Positions 52,339 through 64,000 of a stretch of DNA of 64,000 nt are shown here, one piece after another. A model generated the notes under the pieces. That model was not told the DNA's origin, made no database searches, and worked only from the letters and a program-made list of their open reading frames with translations. The stretch is taken from contig OZ038381.1 in assembly GCA_964036045.1 (NCBI GenBank), positions 155,018,352 through 155,082,351 on the forward strand. Reading direction: 5' to 3'. Each line of letters starts with the position of its first letter. Position 1 is the first letter of the stretch. This DNA comes from Eutreptiella sp. 'Long Island Sound 2002' (Eukaryota > Euglenozoa > Euglenophyceae > Eutreptiales > Eutreptiaceae). The position numbers and the translations under genes were made by a program.

Positions 52339-55300
52339 GCAGTGTCACTGTCCAACAACAGTGCTGCTGCCGTCCACAGGCAGTGCTGCCACATTCTGAA
52401 GGCAGTGTTGCTGCAGTCCATGGGCAGTGCTGCAGTGTTGGGATGCAGTGCTGCAGCATTCCAAAGGCATGCAGCATTGCAGAGGCAGTGGCACCACTGT
52501 TTGAAGGCAGTGCTGCCACATTGTGAAGGCACTGCCGCTGCCATGTGAAGGCAGTGCTGCCACCAACTGCAGGCAGTGCTGCCTCATTGGGAAGGCAGTG
52601 TCACTGTCCAACAACAGTGCTGCTGCCGTCCACAGGCAGTGCTGCCACATTCTGAAGGCAGTGTTGCTGCAGTCCATGGGCAGTGCTGCAGTGTTGGGAT
52701 GCAGTGCTGCAGCATTCCAAAGGCATGCAGCATTGCAGAGGCAGTGGCACCACTGTTTGAAGGCAGTGCTGCCACATTGTGAAGGCACTGCCGCTGCCAT
52801 GTGAAGGCAGTGCTGCCACCAACTGCAGGCAGTGCTGCCTCATTGGGAAGGCAGTGTCACTGTCCAACAACAGTGCTGCTGCCGTCCACAGGCAGTGCTG
52901 CCACATTCTGAAGGCAGTGTTGCTGCAGTCCATGGGCAGTGCTGCAGTGTTGGGATGCAGTGCTGCAGCATTCCAAAGGCATGCAGCATTGCAGAGGCAG
53001 TGGCACCACTGTTTGAAGGCAGTGCTGCCACATTGTGAAGGCACTGCCGCTGCCATGTGAAGGCAGTGCTGCCACCAACTGAAGGTAGTGCTGCCTCAAC
53101 GGAAAGGCAGTGTCACTGTCCAACAACAGTGCTGCTGCCGTCCACAGGCAGTGCTGCCACATTCTGAAGGCAGTGTTGCTGCAGTCCACTGGCAGTGCTG
53201 CAGTGTTGGGATGCAGTGCTGCAGCATTCCAAAGGCATGCAGCATTGCAGAGGCAGTGGCACCACTGTTTGAAGGCAGTGCTGCCACATTGTGAAGGCAC
53301 TGCCGCTGCTATGTGAAGGCATTGCTGCCACCAACTGCAGGCAGTGCTGCCTCATTTGGAAGGCAGTGTCACTGTCCAACAACAGTGCTGCTGCCGTCCA
53401 CAGGCAGTGCTGCAGTGTTGGGATGCAGTGCTGCAGCATTCCAAAGGCATGCAGCATTGCAGAGGCAGTGGCACCACTGTTTGAAGGCAGTGCTGCCACA
53501 TTGTGAAGGCACTGCCGCTTTCATGTGAAGGCAGTGCTGCCACCAACTGAAGGCAGTGCTGCCTCATTTGGAAGCCAGTGTCACTGTCCAACAACAGTGC
53601 TGCTGCCGTCCACAGGCAGTGCTGCCACATTCTGAAGGCAGTGTTGCTGCAGTCCACTGGCAGTGCTGCAGTCTTGGGATGCAGTGCTGCAGCATTCCAA
53701 AGGCATGCAGCATTGCAGAGGCAGTGGCACCACTGTTTGAAGGCAGTGCTGCCACATTGTGAAGGCACTGCCGCTGCCATGTGAAGGCAGTGCTGCCACC
53801 AACTGCAGGCAGTGCTGCCTCATTTGGAAGGCAGTGTCACTGTCCAACAACAGTGCTGCTGCCGTCCACAGGCAGTGCTGCCACATTCTGAAGGCAGTGT
53901 TGCTGCAGTCCATGGGCAGTGCTGCAGTGTTGGGATGCAGTGCTGCAGCATTCCAAAGGCATGCAGCATTGCAGAGGCAGTGGCACCACTGTTTGAAGGC
54001 AGTGCTGCCACATTGTGAAGGCACTGCCGCTGTCATGTGAAGGCAGTGCTGCCACCAACTGGAGGCAGTGCTGCCTCATTGGGAAGGCAGTGTCACTGTC
54101 CAACAACAGTGCTGCTGCCGTCCACAGGCAGTGCTGCCACATTCTGACGGCAGTGTTGCTGCAGTCCATGGGCAGTGCTGCAGTGTTGGGATGCAGTGCT
54201 GCAGCATTCCAAAGGCATGCAGCATTGCAGAGGCAGTGGCACCACTGTTTGAAGGCAGTGCTGCCACATTGTGAAGGCACTGCCGCTTTCATGTGAAGGC
54301 AGTGCTGCCACCAACTGCAGGCAGTGCTGCCTCATTGGGAAGCCAGTGTCACTGTCCAACAACAGTGCTGCTGCCGTCCACAGGCAGTGCTGCCACATTC
54401 TGAAGGCAGTGTTGCTGCAGTCCACTGGCAGTGCTGCAGTCTTGGGATGCAGTGCTGCAGCATTCCAAAGGCATGCAGCATTGCAGAGGCAGTGGCACCA
54501 CTGTTTGAAGGCAGTGCTGCCTCATTGTGAAGGCACTGCCGCTGCCATGTGAAGGCATTGCTGCCACCAACTGAAGGTAGTGCTGCCTCATTGGGAAGGC
54601 AGTGTCACTGTCCAACAACAGTGCTGCTGCCGTCCACAGGCAGTGCTGCCACATTCTGAAGGCAGTGTTGCTGCAATCCACTGGCAGTGCTGCAGTGTTG
54701 GGATGCAGTGCTGCAGCATTCCAAAGGCATGCAGCATTGCAGAGGCAGTGGCACCACTGTTTGAAGGCAGTGCTGCCACATTGTGAAGGCAATGCCGCTG
54801 CCATGTGAAGGCAGTGCTGCCACCAACTGCAGGCAGTGCTGCCTCATTGGAAAGGCAGTGTCACTGTCCAACAACAGTGCTGCTGCCGTCCACAGGCAGT
54901 GCTGCCACATTCTGAAGGCAGTGTTGCTGCAGTCCATGGGCAGTGCTGCAGTGTTGGGATGCAGTGCTGCAGCATTCCAAAGGCATGCAGCATTGCAGAG
55001 ACAGTGGCACCACTGTTTGAAGGCAGTGCTGCCACATTATGAAGGCACTGCCGCTGCTATGTGAAGGCATTGCTGCCACCAACTGCAGGCAGTGCTGCCT
55101 CATTTGGAAGGCAGTGTCACTGTCCAACAACAGTGCTGCTGCCGTCCACAGGCAGTGCTGCCACATTCTGAAGGAAGTGTTGCTGCAGTCCATGGGCAGT
55201 GCTGCAGTGTTGGGATGCAGTGCTGCAGCATTCCAAAGGCATGCAGCATTGCAGAGGCAGTGGCACCACTGTTTGAAGGCAGTGCTGCCACATTGTGAAG

Positions 55301-55532
55301 GCACTGCCGCTGCCATGTGAAGGCATTGCTGCCACCAACTGAAGGCAGTGCTGCCTCATTTGGAAGGCAGTGTCACTGTCCAACAACAGTGCTGCTGCCG
55401 TCCACAGGCAGTGCTGCCACATTCTGAAGGCAGTGTTGCTGCAGTCCATGGGCAGTGCTGCAGTGTTGGGATGCAGTACTGCAGCATTCCAAAGGCATGC
55501 AGCATTGCAGAGGCAGTGGCACCACTGTTTGA

Positions 55533-55855
55533 AGGCAGTGCTGCCCTTGTGAAGGCACTGCCGCTGCTATGTGAAGGCAGTGCTGCCTCATTGGGAAGGC
55601 AGTGTCACTGTCCAACAACAGTGCTGCTGCCGTCCACAGGCAGTGCTGCCACATTCTGAAGGCAGTGTTGCTGCAGTCCACTGGCAGTGCTGCAGTGTTG
55701 GGATGCAGTGCTGCAGCATTTCAAAGGCATGCAGCATTGCAGAGGCAGTGGCACCACTGTTTGAAGGCAGTGCTGCCACATTGTGAAGGCACTGCCGCTG
55801 CCATGTGAAGGCAAGCTGCCACCAACTGCAGGCAGTGCTGCCTCAACGGAAAGGC
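55533..55855. repeat. shortened-unit block S, copy 3
   Basis: Same markers, 3515 bp from copy 2. Confidence 0.8.
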
Positions 55856-56750
55856 AGTGTCACTGTCCAACAACAGTGCTGCTGCCGTCCACAGGCAGTG
55901 CTGCCACATTCTGAAGGCAGTGTTGCTGCAGTCCATGGGCAGTGCTGCAGTGTTGGGATGCAGTGCTGCAGCATTCCAAAGGCATGCAGCATTGCAGAGG
56001 CAGTGGCACCACTGTTTGAAGGCAGTGCTGCCACATTGTGAAGGCACTGCCGCTGCCATGTGAAGGCAGTGCTGCCACCAACTGAAGGCAGTGCTGCCTC
56101 ATTGGAAAGGCAGTGTCACTGTCCAACAACAGTGCTGCTGCCGTCCACAGGCAGTGCTGCCACATTCTGAAGGCAGTGTTGCTGCAGTCCATGGGCAGTG
56201 CTGCAGTGTTGGGATGCAGTGCTGCAGCATTCCAAAGGCATGCAGCATTGCAGAGGCAGTGGCACCACTGTTTGAAGGCAGTGCTGCCACATTGTGAAGG
56301 CACTGCCGCTGCTATGTGAAGGCATTGCTGCCACCAACTGCAGGCAGTAGGCAGTGCTGCCTCATTTGGAAGCCAGTGTCACTGTCCAACAACAGTGCTG
56401 CTGCCGTCCACAGGCAGTGCTGCAGTGTTGGGATGCAGTGCTGCAGCATTCCAAAGGCATGCAGCATTGCAGAGGCAGTGGCACCACTGTTTGAAGGCAG
56501 TGCTGCCACATTGTGAAGGCACTGCCGCTGCCATGTGAAGGCATTGCTGCCACCAACTGAAGGCAGTGCTGCCTCATTTGGAAGGCAGTGTCACTGTCCA
56601 ACAACAGTGCTGCTGCCGTCCACAGGCAGTGCTGCCACATTCTGAAGGCAGTGTTGCTGCAGTCCATGGGCAGTGCTGCAGTGTTGGGATGCAGTACTGC
56701 AGCATTCCAAAGGCATGCAGCATTGCAGAGGCAGTGGCACCTCTGTTTGA

Positions 56751-57073
56751 AGGCAGTGCTGCCCTTGTGAAGGCACTGCCGCTGCTATGTGAAGGCAGTG
56801 CTGCCTCATTGGGAAGGCAGTGTCACTGTCCAACAACAGTGCTGCTGCCGTCCACAGGCAGTGCTGCCACATTCTGAAGGCAGTGTTGCTGCAGTCCACT
56901 GGCAGTGCTGCAGTGTTGGGATGCAGTGCTGCAGCATTTCAAAGGCATGCAGCATTGCAGAGGCAGTGGCACCACTGTTTGAAGGCAGTGCTGCCACATT
57001 GTGAAGGCACTGCCGCTGCCATGTGAAGGCAAGCTGCCACCAACTGCAGGCAGTGCTGCCTCAACGGAAAGGC
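56751..57073. repeat. shortened-unit block S, copy 4
   Basis: Same markers, 1218 bp from copy 3. Nearby GGCAGTAGGCAGTGCTGCC insertions at about 56343 and 57561 repeat with the same 1218-bp shift. Confidence 0.8.
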
Positions 57074-60000
57074 AGTGTCACTGTCCAACAACAGTGCTGC
57101 TGCCGTCCACAGGCAGTGCTGCCACATTCTGAAGGCAGTGTTGCTGCAGTCCATGGGCAGTGCTGCAGTGTTGGGATGCAGTGCTGCAGCATTCCAAAGG
57201 CATGCAGCATTGCAGAGGCAGTGGCACCACTGTTTGAAGGCAGTGCTGCCACATTGTGAAGGCACTGCCGCTGCCATGTGAAGGCAGTGCTGCCACCAAC
57301 TGAAGGCAGTGCTGCCTCATTGGGAAGGCAGTGTCACTGTCCAACAACAGTGCTGCTGCCGTCCACAGGCAGTGCTGCCACATTCTGAAGGCAGTGTTGC
57401 TGCAGTCCATGGGCAGTGCTGCAGTGTTGGGATGCAGTGCTGCAGCATTCCAAAGGCATGCAGCATTGCAGAGGCAGTGGCACCACTGTTTGAAGGCAGT
57501 GCTGCCACATTGTGAAGGCACTGCCGCTGCTATGTGAAGGCATTGCTGCCACCAACTGCAGGCAGTAGGCAGTGCTGCCTCATTTGGAAGGCAGTGTCAC
57601 TGTCCAACAACAGTGCTGCTGCCGTCCACAGGCAGTGCTGCAGTGTTGGGATGCAGTGCTGCAGCATTCCAAAGGCATGCAGCATTGCAGAGGCAGTGGC
57701 ACCACTGTTTGAAGGCAGTGCTGCCACATTGTGAAGGCACTGCCGCTGCCATGTGAAGGCAGTGCTGCCACCAACTGCAGGCAGTGCTGCCTCATTTGGA
57801 AGCCAGTGTCACTGTCCAACAACAGTGCTGCTGCCGTCCACAGGCAGTGCTGCCACATTCTGAAGGCAGTGTTGCTGCAGTCCACTGGCAGTGCTGCAGC
57901 GTTGGGATGCAGTGCTGCAGCATTCCAAAGGCATGCAGCATTGCAGAGGCAGTGGCACCACTGTTTGAAGGCAGTGCTGCCACATTGTGAAGGCACTGCC
58001 GCTGCCATGTGAAGGCAGTGCTGCCACCAACTGCAGGCAGTGCTGCCTCATTTGGAAGGCAGTGTCACTGTCCAACAACAGTGCTGCTGCCGTCCACAGG
58101 CAGTGCTGCCACATTCTGAAGGCAGTGTTGCTGCAGTCCATGGGCAGTGCTGCAGTGTTGGGATGCAGTGCTGCAGCATTCCAAAGGCATGCAGCATTGC
58201 AGAGGCAGTGGCACCACTGTTTGAAGGCAGTGCTGCCACATTGTGAAGGCAATGCCGCTGCCATGTGAAGGCAGTGCTGCCACCAACTGAAGGCAGTGCT
58301 GCCTCATTGGGAAGGCAGTGTCACTGTCCAACAACAGTGCTGCTGCCGTCCACAGGCAGTGCTGCCACATTCTGAAGGCAGTGTTGCTGCAGTCCATGGG
58401 CAGTGCTGCAGTGTTGGGATGCAGTGCTGCAGCATTCCAAAGGCATGCAGCATTGCAGAGGCAGTGGCACCACTGTTTGAAGGCAGTGCTGCCACATTGT
58501 GAAGGCACTGCCGCTGCCATGTGATGGCAGTGCTGCCACCAACTGAAGGCAGTGCTGCCTCATTGGGAAGGCAGTGTCACTGTCCAGCAACAGTGCTGCT
58601 GCCGTCCACAGGCAGTGCTGCCACATTCTGAAGGCAGTGTTGCTGCAGTCCACTGGCAGTGCTGCAGTGTTGGGATGCAGTGCTGCAGCATTCCAAAGGC
58701 ATGCAGCATTGCAGAGGCAGTGGCACCACTGTTTGAAGGCAGTGCTGCCACATTATGAAGGCACTGCCGCTGCCATGTGAAGGCAGTGCTGCCACCAACT
58801 GCAGGCAGTGCTGCCTCATTTGGAAGGCAGTGTCACTGTCCAACAACAGTGCTGCTGCCGTCCACAGGCAGTGCTGCCACATTCTGAAGGCAGTGTTGCT
58901 GCAGTCCACTGGCAGTGCTGCAGTGTTGGGATGCAGTGCTGCAGCATTCCAAAGGCATGCAGCATTGCAGAGGCAGTGGCACCACTGTTTGAAGGCAGTG
59001 CTGCCACATTGTGAAGGCACTGCCGCTGCTATGTGAAGGCATTGCTGCCACCAACTGCAGGCAGTGCTGCCTCATTTGGAAGGCAGTGTCACTGTCCAAC
59101 AACAGTGCTGCTGCCGTCCACAGGCAGTGCTGCCACATTCTGAAGGCAGTGTTGCTGCAGTCCATGGGCAGTGCTGCAGTGTTGGGATGCAGTGCTGCAG
59201 CATTTCAAAGGCATGCAGCATTGCAGAGGCAGTGGCACCACTGTTTGAAGGCAGTGCTGCCACATTGTGAAGGCACTGCCGCTGCCATGTGAAGGCATTG
59301 CTGCCACCAACTGAAGGCAGTGCTGCCTCATTTGGAAGGCAGTGTCACTGTCCAACAACAGTGCTGCTGCCGTCCACAGGCAGTGCTGCCACATTCTGAA
59401 GGCAGTGTTGCTGCAGTCCATGGGCAGTGCTGCAGTGTTGGGATGCAGTACTGCAGCATTCCAAAGGCATGCAGCATTGCAGAGGCAGTGGCACCACTGT
59501 TTGAAGGCAGTGCTGCCACATTGTGAAGGCACTGCCGCTGCCATGTGAAGGCAGTGCTGCCTCATTGGGAAGGCAGTGTCACTGTCCAACAACAGTGCTG
59601 CTGCCGTCCACAGGCAGTGCTGCCACATTCTGAAGGCAGTGTTGCTGCAGTCCACTGGCAGTGCTGCAGTGTTGGGATGCAGTGCTGCAGCATTCCAAAG
59701 GCATGCAGCATTGCAGAGGCAGTGGCACCACTGTTTGAAGGCAGTGCTGCCACATTGTGAAGGCACTGCCGCTGCCATGTGATGGCAGTGCTGCCACCAA
59801 CTGCAGGCAGTGCTGCCTCATTGGGAAGCCAGTGTCACTGTCCAACAACAGTGCTGCTGCCGTCCACAGGCAGTGCTGCCACATTCTGAAGGCAGTGTTG
59901 CTGCAGTCCATGGGCAGTGCTGCAGTGTTGGGATGCAGTGCTGCAGCATTCCAAAGGCATGCAGCATTGCAGAGGCAGTGGCACCACTGTTTGAAGGCAG

Positions 60001-63000
60001 TGCTGCCACATTGTGAAGGCACTGCCGCTGCCATGTGAAGGCAGTGCTGCCACCAACTGAAGGCAGTGCTGCCTCATTGGGAAGGCAGTGTCACTGTCCA
60101 ACAACAGTGCTGCTGCCGTCCACAGGCAGTGCTGCCACATTCTGAAGGCAGTGTTGCTGCAGTCCATGGGCAGTGCTGCAGTGTTGGGATGCAGTGCTGC
60201 AGCATTCCAAAGGCATGCAGCATTGCAGAGGCAGTGGCACCACTGTTTGAAGGCAGTGCTGCCACATTGTGAAGGCACTACCGCTGCCATGTGATGGCAG
60301 TGCTGCCACCAACTGAAGGCAGTGCTGCCTCATTGGGAAGCCAGTGTCACTGTCCAGCAACAGTGCTGCTGCCGTCCACAGGCAGTGCTGCCACATTCTG
60401 AAGGCAGTGTTGCTGCAGTCCACTGGCAGTGCTGCAGTGTTGGGATGCAGTGCTGCAGCATTCCAAAGGCATGCAGCATTGCAGAGGCAGTGGCACCACT
60501 GTTTGAAGGCAGTGCTGCCACATTATGAAGGCACTGCCGCTGCTATGTGAAGGCATTGCTGCCACCAACTGCAGGCAGTGCTGCCTCATTTGGAAGGCAG
60601 TGTCACTGTCCAACAACAGTGCTGCTGCCGTCCACAGGCAGTGCTGCCACATTCTGAAGGCAGTGTTGCTGCAGTCCATGGGCAGTGCTGCAGTGTTGGG
60701 ATGCAGTGCTGCAGCATTTCAAAGGCATGCAGCATTGCAGAGGCAGTGGCACCACTGTTTGAAGGCAGTGCTGCCACATTGTGAAGGCACTGCCACTGCC
60801 ATGTGAAGGCATTGCTGCCACCAACTGAAGGCAGTGCTGCCTCATTTGGAAGGCAGTGTCACTGTCCAACAACAGTGCTGCTGCCGTCCACAGGCAGTGC
60901 TGCCACATTCTGAAGGCAGTGTTGCTGCAGTCCATGGGCAGTGCTGCAGTGTTGGGATGCAGTACTGCAGCATTCCAAAGGCATGCAGCATTCCAGAGGC
61001 AGTGGCACCACTGTTTGAAGGCAGTGCTGCCACATTGTGAAGGCACTGCCGCTGCCATGTGAAGGCAGTGCTGCCTCATTGGGAAGGCAGTGTCACTGTC
61101 CAACAACAGTGCTGCTGCCGTCCACAGGCAGTGCTGCCACATTCTGAAGGCAGTGTTGCTGCAGTCCACTGGCACTGCTGCAGTGTTGGGATGCAGTGCT
61201 GCAGCATTCCAAAGGCATGCAGCATTGCAGAGGCAGTGGCACCACTGTTTGAAGGCAGTGCTGCCACATTGTGAAGGCACTGCCGCTGCCATGTGATGGC
61301 AGTGCTGCCACCAACTGCAGGCAGTGCTGCCTCATTGGGAAGGCAGTGTCACTGTCCAACAACAGTGCTGCTGCCGTCCACAGGCAGTGCTGCCACATTC
61401 TGAAGGCAGTGTTGCTGCAGTCCATGGGCAGTGCTGCAGTGTTGGGATGCAGTGCTGCAGCATTCCAAAGGCATGCAGCATTGCAGAGGCAGTGGCACCA
61501 CTGTTTGAAGGCAGTGCTGCCACATTGTGAAGGCACTGCCGCTGCCATGTGAAGGCAGTGCTGCCACCAACTGAAGGCAGTGCTGCCTCATTGGGAAGGC
61601 AGTGTCACTGTCCAACAACAGTGCTGCTGCCGTCCACAGGCAGTGCTGCCACATTCTGAAGGCAGTGTTGCTGCAGTCCATGGGCAGTGCTGCAGTGTTG
61701 GGATGCAGTGCTGCAGCATTCCAAAGGCATGCAGCATTGCAGAGGCAGTGGCACCACTGTTTGAAGGCAGTGCTGCCACATTGTGAAGGCACTACCGCTG
61801 CCATGTGATGGCAGTGCTGCCACCAACTGAAGGCAGTGCTGCCTCATTGGGAAGCCAGTGTCACTGTCCAGCAACAGTGCTGCTGCCGTCCACAGGCAGT
61901 GCTGCCACATTCTGAAGGCAGTGTTGCTGCAGTCCACTGGCAGTGCTGCAGTGTTGGGATGCAGTGCTGCAGCATTCCAAAGGCATGCAGCATTGCAGAG
62001 ACAGTGGCACCACTGTTTGAAGGCAGTGCTGCCACATTGTGAAGGCACTGCCGCTGCCATGTGAAGGCAGTGCTGCCACCAACTGCAGGCAGTGCTGCCT
62101 CATTTGGAAGGCAGTGTCACTGTCCAACAACAGTGCTGCTGCCGTCCACAGGCAGTGCTGCCACATTCTGAAGGCAGTGTTGCTGCAGTCCATGGGCAGT
62201 GCTGCAGTGTTGGGATGCAGTGCTGCAGCATTCCAAAGGCATGCAGCATTGCAGAGGCAGTGGCACCACTGTTTGAAGGCAGTGCTGCCACATTGTGAAG
62301 GCACTACCGCTGCCATGTGATGGCAGTGCTGCCACCAACTGCAGGCAGTGCTGCCTCATTTGGAAGCCACTGTCACTGTCCAACAACAGTGCTGCTGCCG
62401 TCCACAGGCAGTGCTGCCACATTCTGAAGGCAGTGTTGCTGCAGTCCACTGGCAGTGCTGCAGTGTTGGGATGCAGTGCTGCAGCATTCCAAAGGCATGC
62501 AGCATTGCAGAGGCAGTGGCACCACTGTTTGAAGGCAGTGCTGCCACATTGTGAAGGCACTGCCGCTGCCATGTGATGGCAGTGCTGCCACCAACTGCAG
62601 GCAGTGCTGCCTCATTGGGAAGCCAGTGTCACTGTCCAACAACAGTGCTGCTGCCGTCCACAGGCAGTGCTGCCACATTCTGAAGGCAGTGTTGCTGCAG
62701 TCCATGGGCAGTGCTGCAGTGTTGGGATGCAGTGCTGCAGCATTCCAAAGGCATGCAGCATTGCAGAGGCAGTGGCACCACTGTTTGAAGGCAGTGCTGC
62801 CACATTGTGAAGGCACTGCCGCTGCCATGTGAAGGCAGTGCTGCCACCAACTGCAGGCAGTGCTGCCTCATTGGGAAGGCAGTGTCACTGTCCAACAACA
62901 GTGCTGCTGCCGTCCACAGGCAGTGCTGCCACATTCTGAAGGCAGTGTTGCTGCAGTCCATGGGCAGTGCTGCAGTGTTGGGATGCAGTGCTGCAGCATT

Positions 63001-64000
63001 CCAAAGGCATGCAGCATTGCAGAGGCAGTGGCACCACTGTTTGAAGGCAGTGCTGCCACATTGTGAAGGCACTACCGCTGCCATGTGATGGCAGTGCTGC
63101 CACCAACTGAAGGCAGTGCTGCCTCATTGGGAAGCCAGTGTCACTGTCCAGCAACAGTGCTGCTGCCGTCCACAGGCAGTGCTGCCACATTCTGAAGGCA
63201 GTGTTGCTGCAGTCCACTGGCAGTGCTGCAGTGTTGGGATGCAGTGCTGCAGCATTCCAAAGGCATGCAGCATTGCAGAGGCAGTGGCACCACTGTTTGA
63301 AGGCAGTGCTGCCACATTGTGAAGGCACTGCCGCTGCCATGTGAAGGCAGTGCTGCCACCAACTGCAGGCAGTGCTGCCTCATTTGGAAGGCAGTGTCAC
63401 TGTCCAACAACAGTGCTGCTGCCGTCCACAGGCAGTGCTGCCACATTCTGAAGGCAGTGTTGCTGCAGTCCATGGGCAGTGCTGCAGTGTTGGGATGCAG
63501 TGCTGCAGCATTCCAAAGGCATGCAGCATTGCAGAGGCAGTGGCACCACTGTTTGAAGGCAGTGCTGCCACATTGTGAAGGCACTACCGCTGCCATGTGA
63601 TGGCAGTGCTGCCACCAACTGCAGGCAGTGCTGCCTCATTTGGAAGCCACTGTCACTGTCCAACAACAGTGCCGCTGCCGTCCACAGGCAGTGCTGCCAC
63701 ATTCTGAAGGCAGTGTTGCTGCAGTCCATGGGCAGTGCTGCAGTGTTGGGATGCAGTGCTGCAGCATTCCAAAGGCATGCAGCATTGCAGAGGCAGTGGC
63801 ACCACTGTTTGAAGGCAGTGCTGCCACATTGTGAAGGCACTGCCGCTGCCATGTGAAGGCAGTGCTGCCACCAACTGAAGGCAGTGCTGCCTCATTGGAA
63901 AGGCAGTGTCACTGTCCAACAACAGTGCTGCTGCCGTCCACAGGCAGTGCTGCCACATTCTGAAGGCAGTGTTGCTGCAGTCCACTGGCAGTGCTGCAGT

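Larger units (their letters stand above)
21328..64000. repeat. 256-bp higher-order satellite array
   Basis: Roughly 165-170 copies of a 256-bp unit, truncated by the window's right edge. Each unit is 12 subunits of 19-23 bp (mean 21.3), most with the core GGCAGTGCTGCC. Fixed subunit variants occur in order: ...CCACCAACTG, ...CCTCATTGGG, GTCACTGTCCAAC, AACAGTGCTGCTGCCGTCC, ...CCACATTCTG, GTTGCTGCAGTCC, ...GCAGTGTTGGGATG, ...GCAGCATTCC, AAAGGCATGCAGCATTGC, AGAGGCAGTGGCACCACTGT, ...CCACATTGTG, and GGCACTGCCGCTGCCATGTG. One GCATGC and three CTGCAG sites recur per unit. Copies are nearly identical. No coding function; a centromeric or other heterochromatic role is possible but unproven. Confidence 0.95.

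Noticed and set aside
21328-64000. Hundreds of open frames of 63-414 codons on both strands across the satellite (Cys/Ala/Gln-rich, e.g. ...QQQCCCRPQAVLPHSEG...)
   Set aside because: They are produced by repeat periodicity. 256 bp shifts frame each unit, giving regular 63-, 68-, 93- and 151-codon frames, and runs of 234-bp units (divisible by 3) stay open longer. Both strands are open in overlapping frames and none has a distinct start context or family.
21328-64000. CRISPR-like regularly spaced repeats
   Set aside because: Subunits are contiguous with no unique spacers, the context is eukaryotic and no cas genes are present.

Overview
The window is nuclear DNA from a eukaryote, most likely a unicellular alga or other protist. 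It holds one intron-rich protein gene with canonical GT...AG introns, many long C or G homopolymers, dispersed intronic repeats, and a satellite array that runs off the right edge. There are no bacterial-style operons. The lineage cannot be fixed from sequence alone. A TGTAA motif in the presumed 3' UTR is compatible with the green lineage but is weak evidence.

Layout. 1-888: unassigned sequence with G and C tracts. 889-5874: four head-to-tail repeat units of 1.1-1.5 kb. Each is bounded by a 13-bp inverted repeat (ACCGAGCTGGTGG ... CCACCAGCTCGGT), carries a GCTT-type microsatellite near its right end, and is separated from the next by a 26-38 bp spacer containing CCCTAA-like motifs. 5875-6250: an extreme C-rich block. 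6251-7719: no gene recognised. 7720-20119 (+): a six-exon gene for a lipase maturation factor (LMF) family membrane protein, about 904 aa. I rebuilt it by matching family motifs across the exon joins; every intron is phase 0. Its introns hold two dispersed repeat families (A at about 8500 and 11852; B at about 11401 and 12669), tRNA-like B-box sequences, microsatellites, and an unrecognised cysteine-rich reading frame (14203-15351) nested in intron 3. 20120-20461: probable 3' UTR and spacer. 20462-64000: a satellite built from subunits of about 21-22 bp (core GGCAGTGCTGCC). It starts as divergent monomers, passes through a transitional unit, and becomes a homogeneous 256-bp higher-order repeat of 12 subunits with roughly 165-170 copies inside the window.

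The main biology is the LMF-like protein, which has two unusual additions: a six-cysteine ShKT-like module inserted before the conserved PYHYRLDW segment, and a C-terminal extension with about four predicted membrane spans. The gene lies only about 340 bp from the edge of a satellite at least 43.5 kb long, whose edge-to-core structure resembles that of centromeric or other heterochromatic arrays. The many short open frames across the satellite and the left array are by-products of repeat periodicity and are not annotated as genes.
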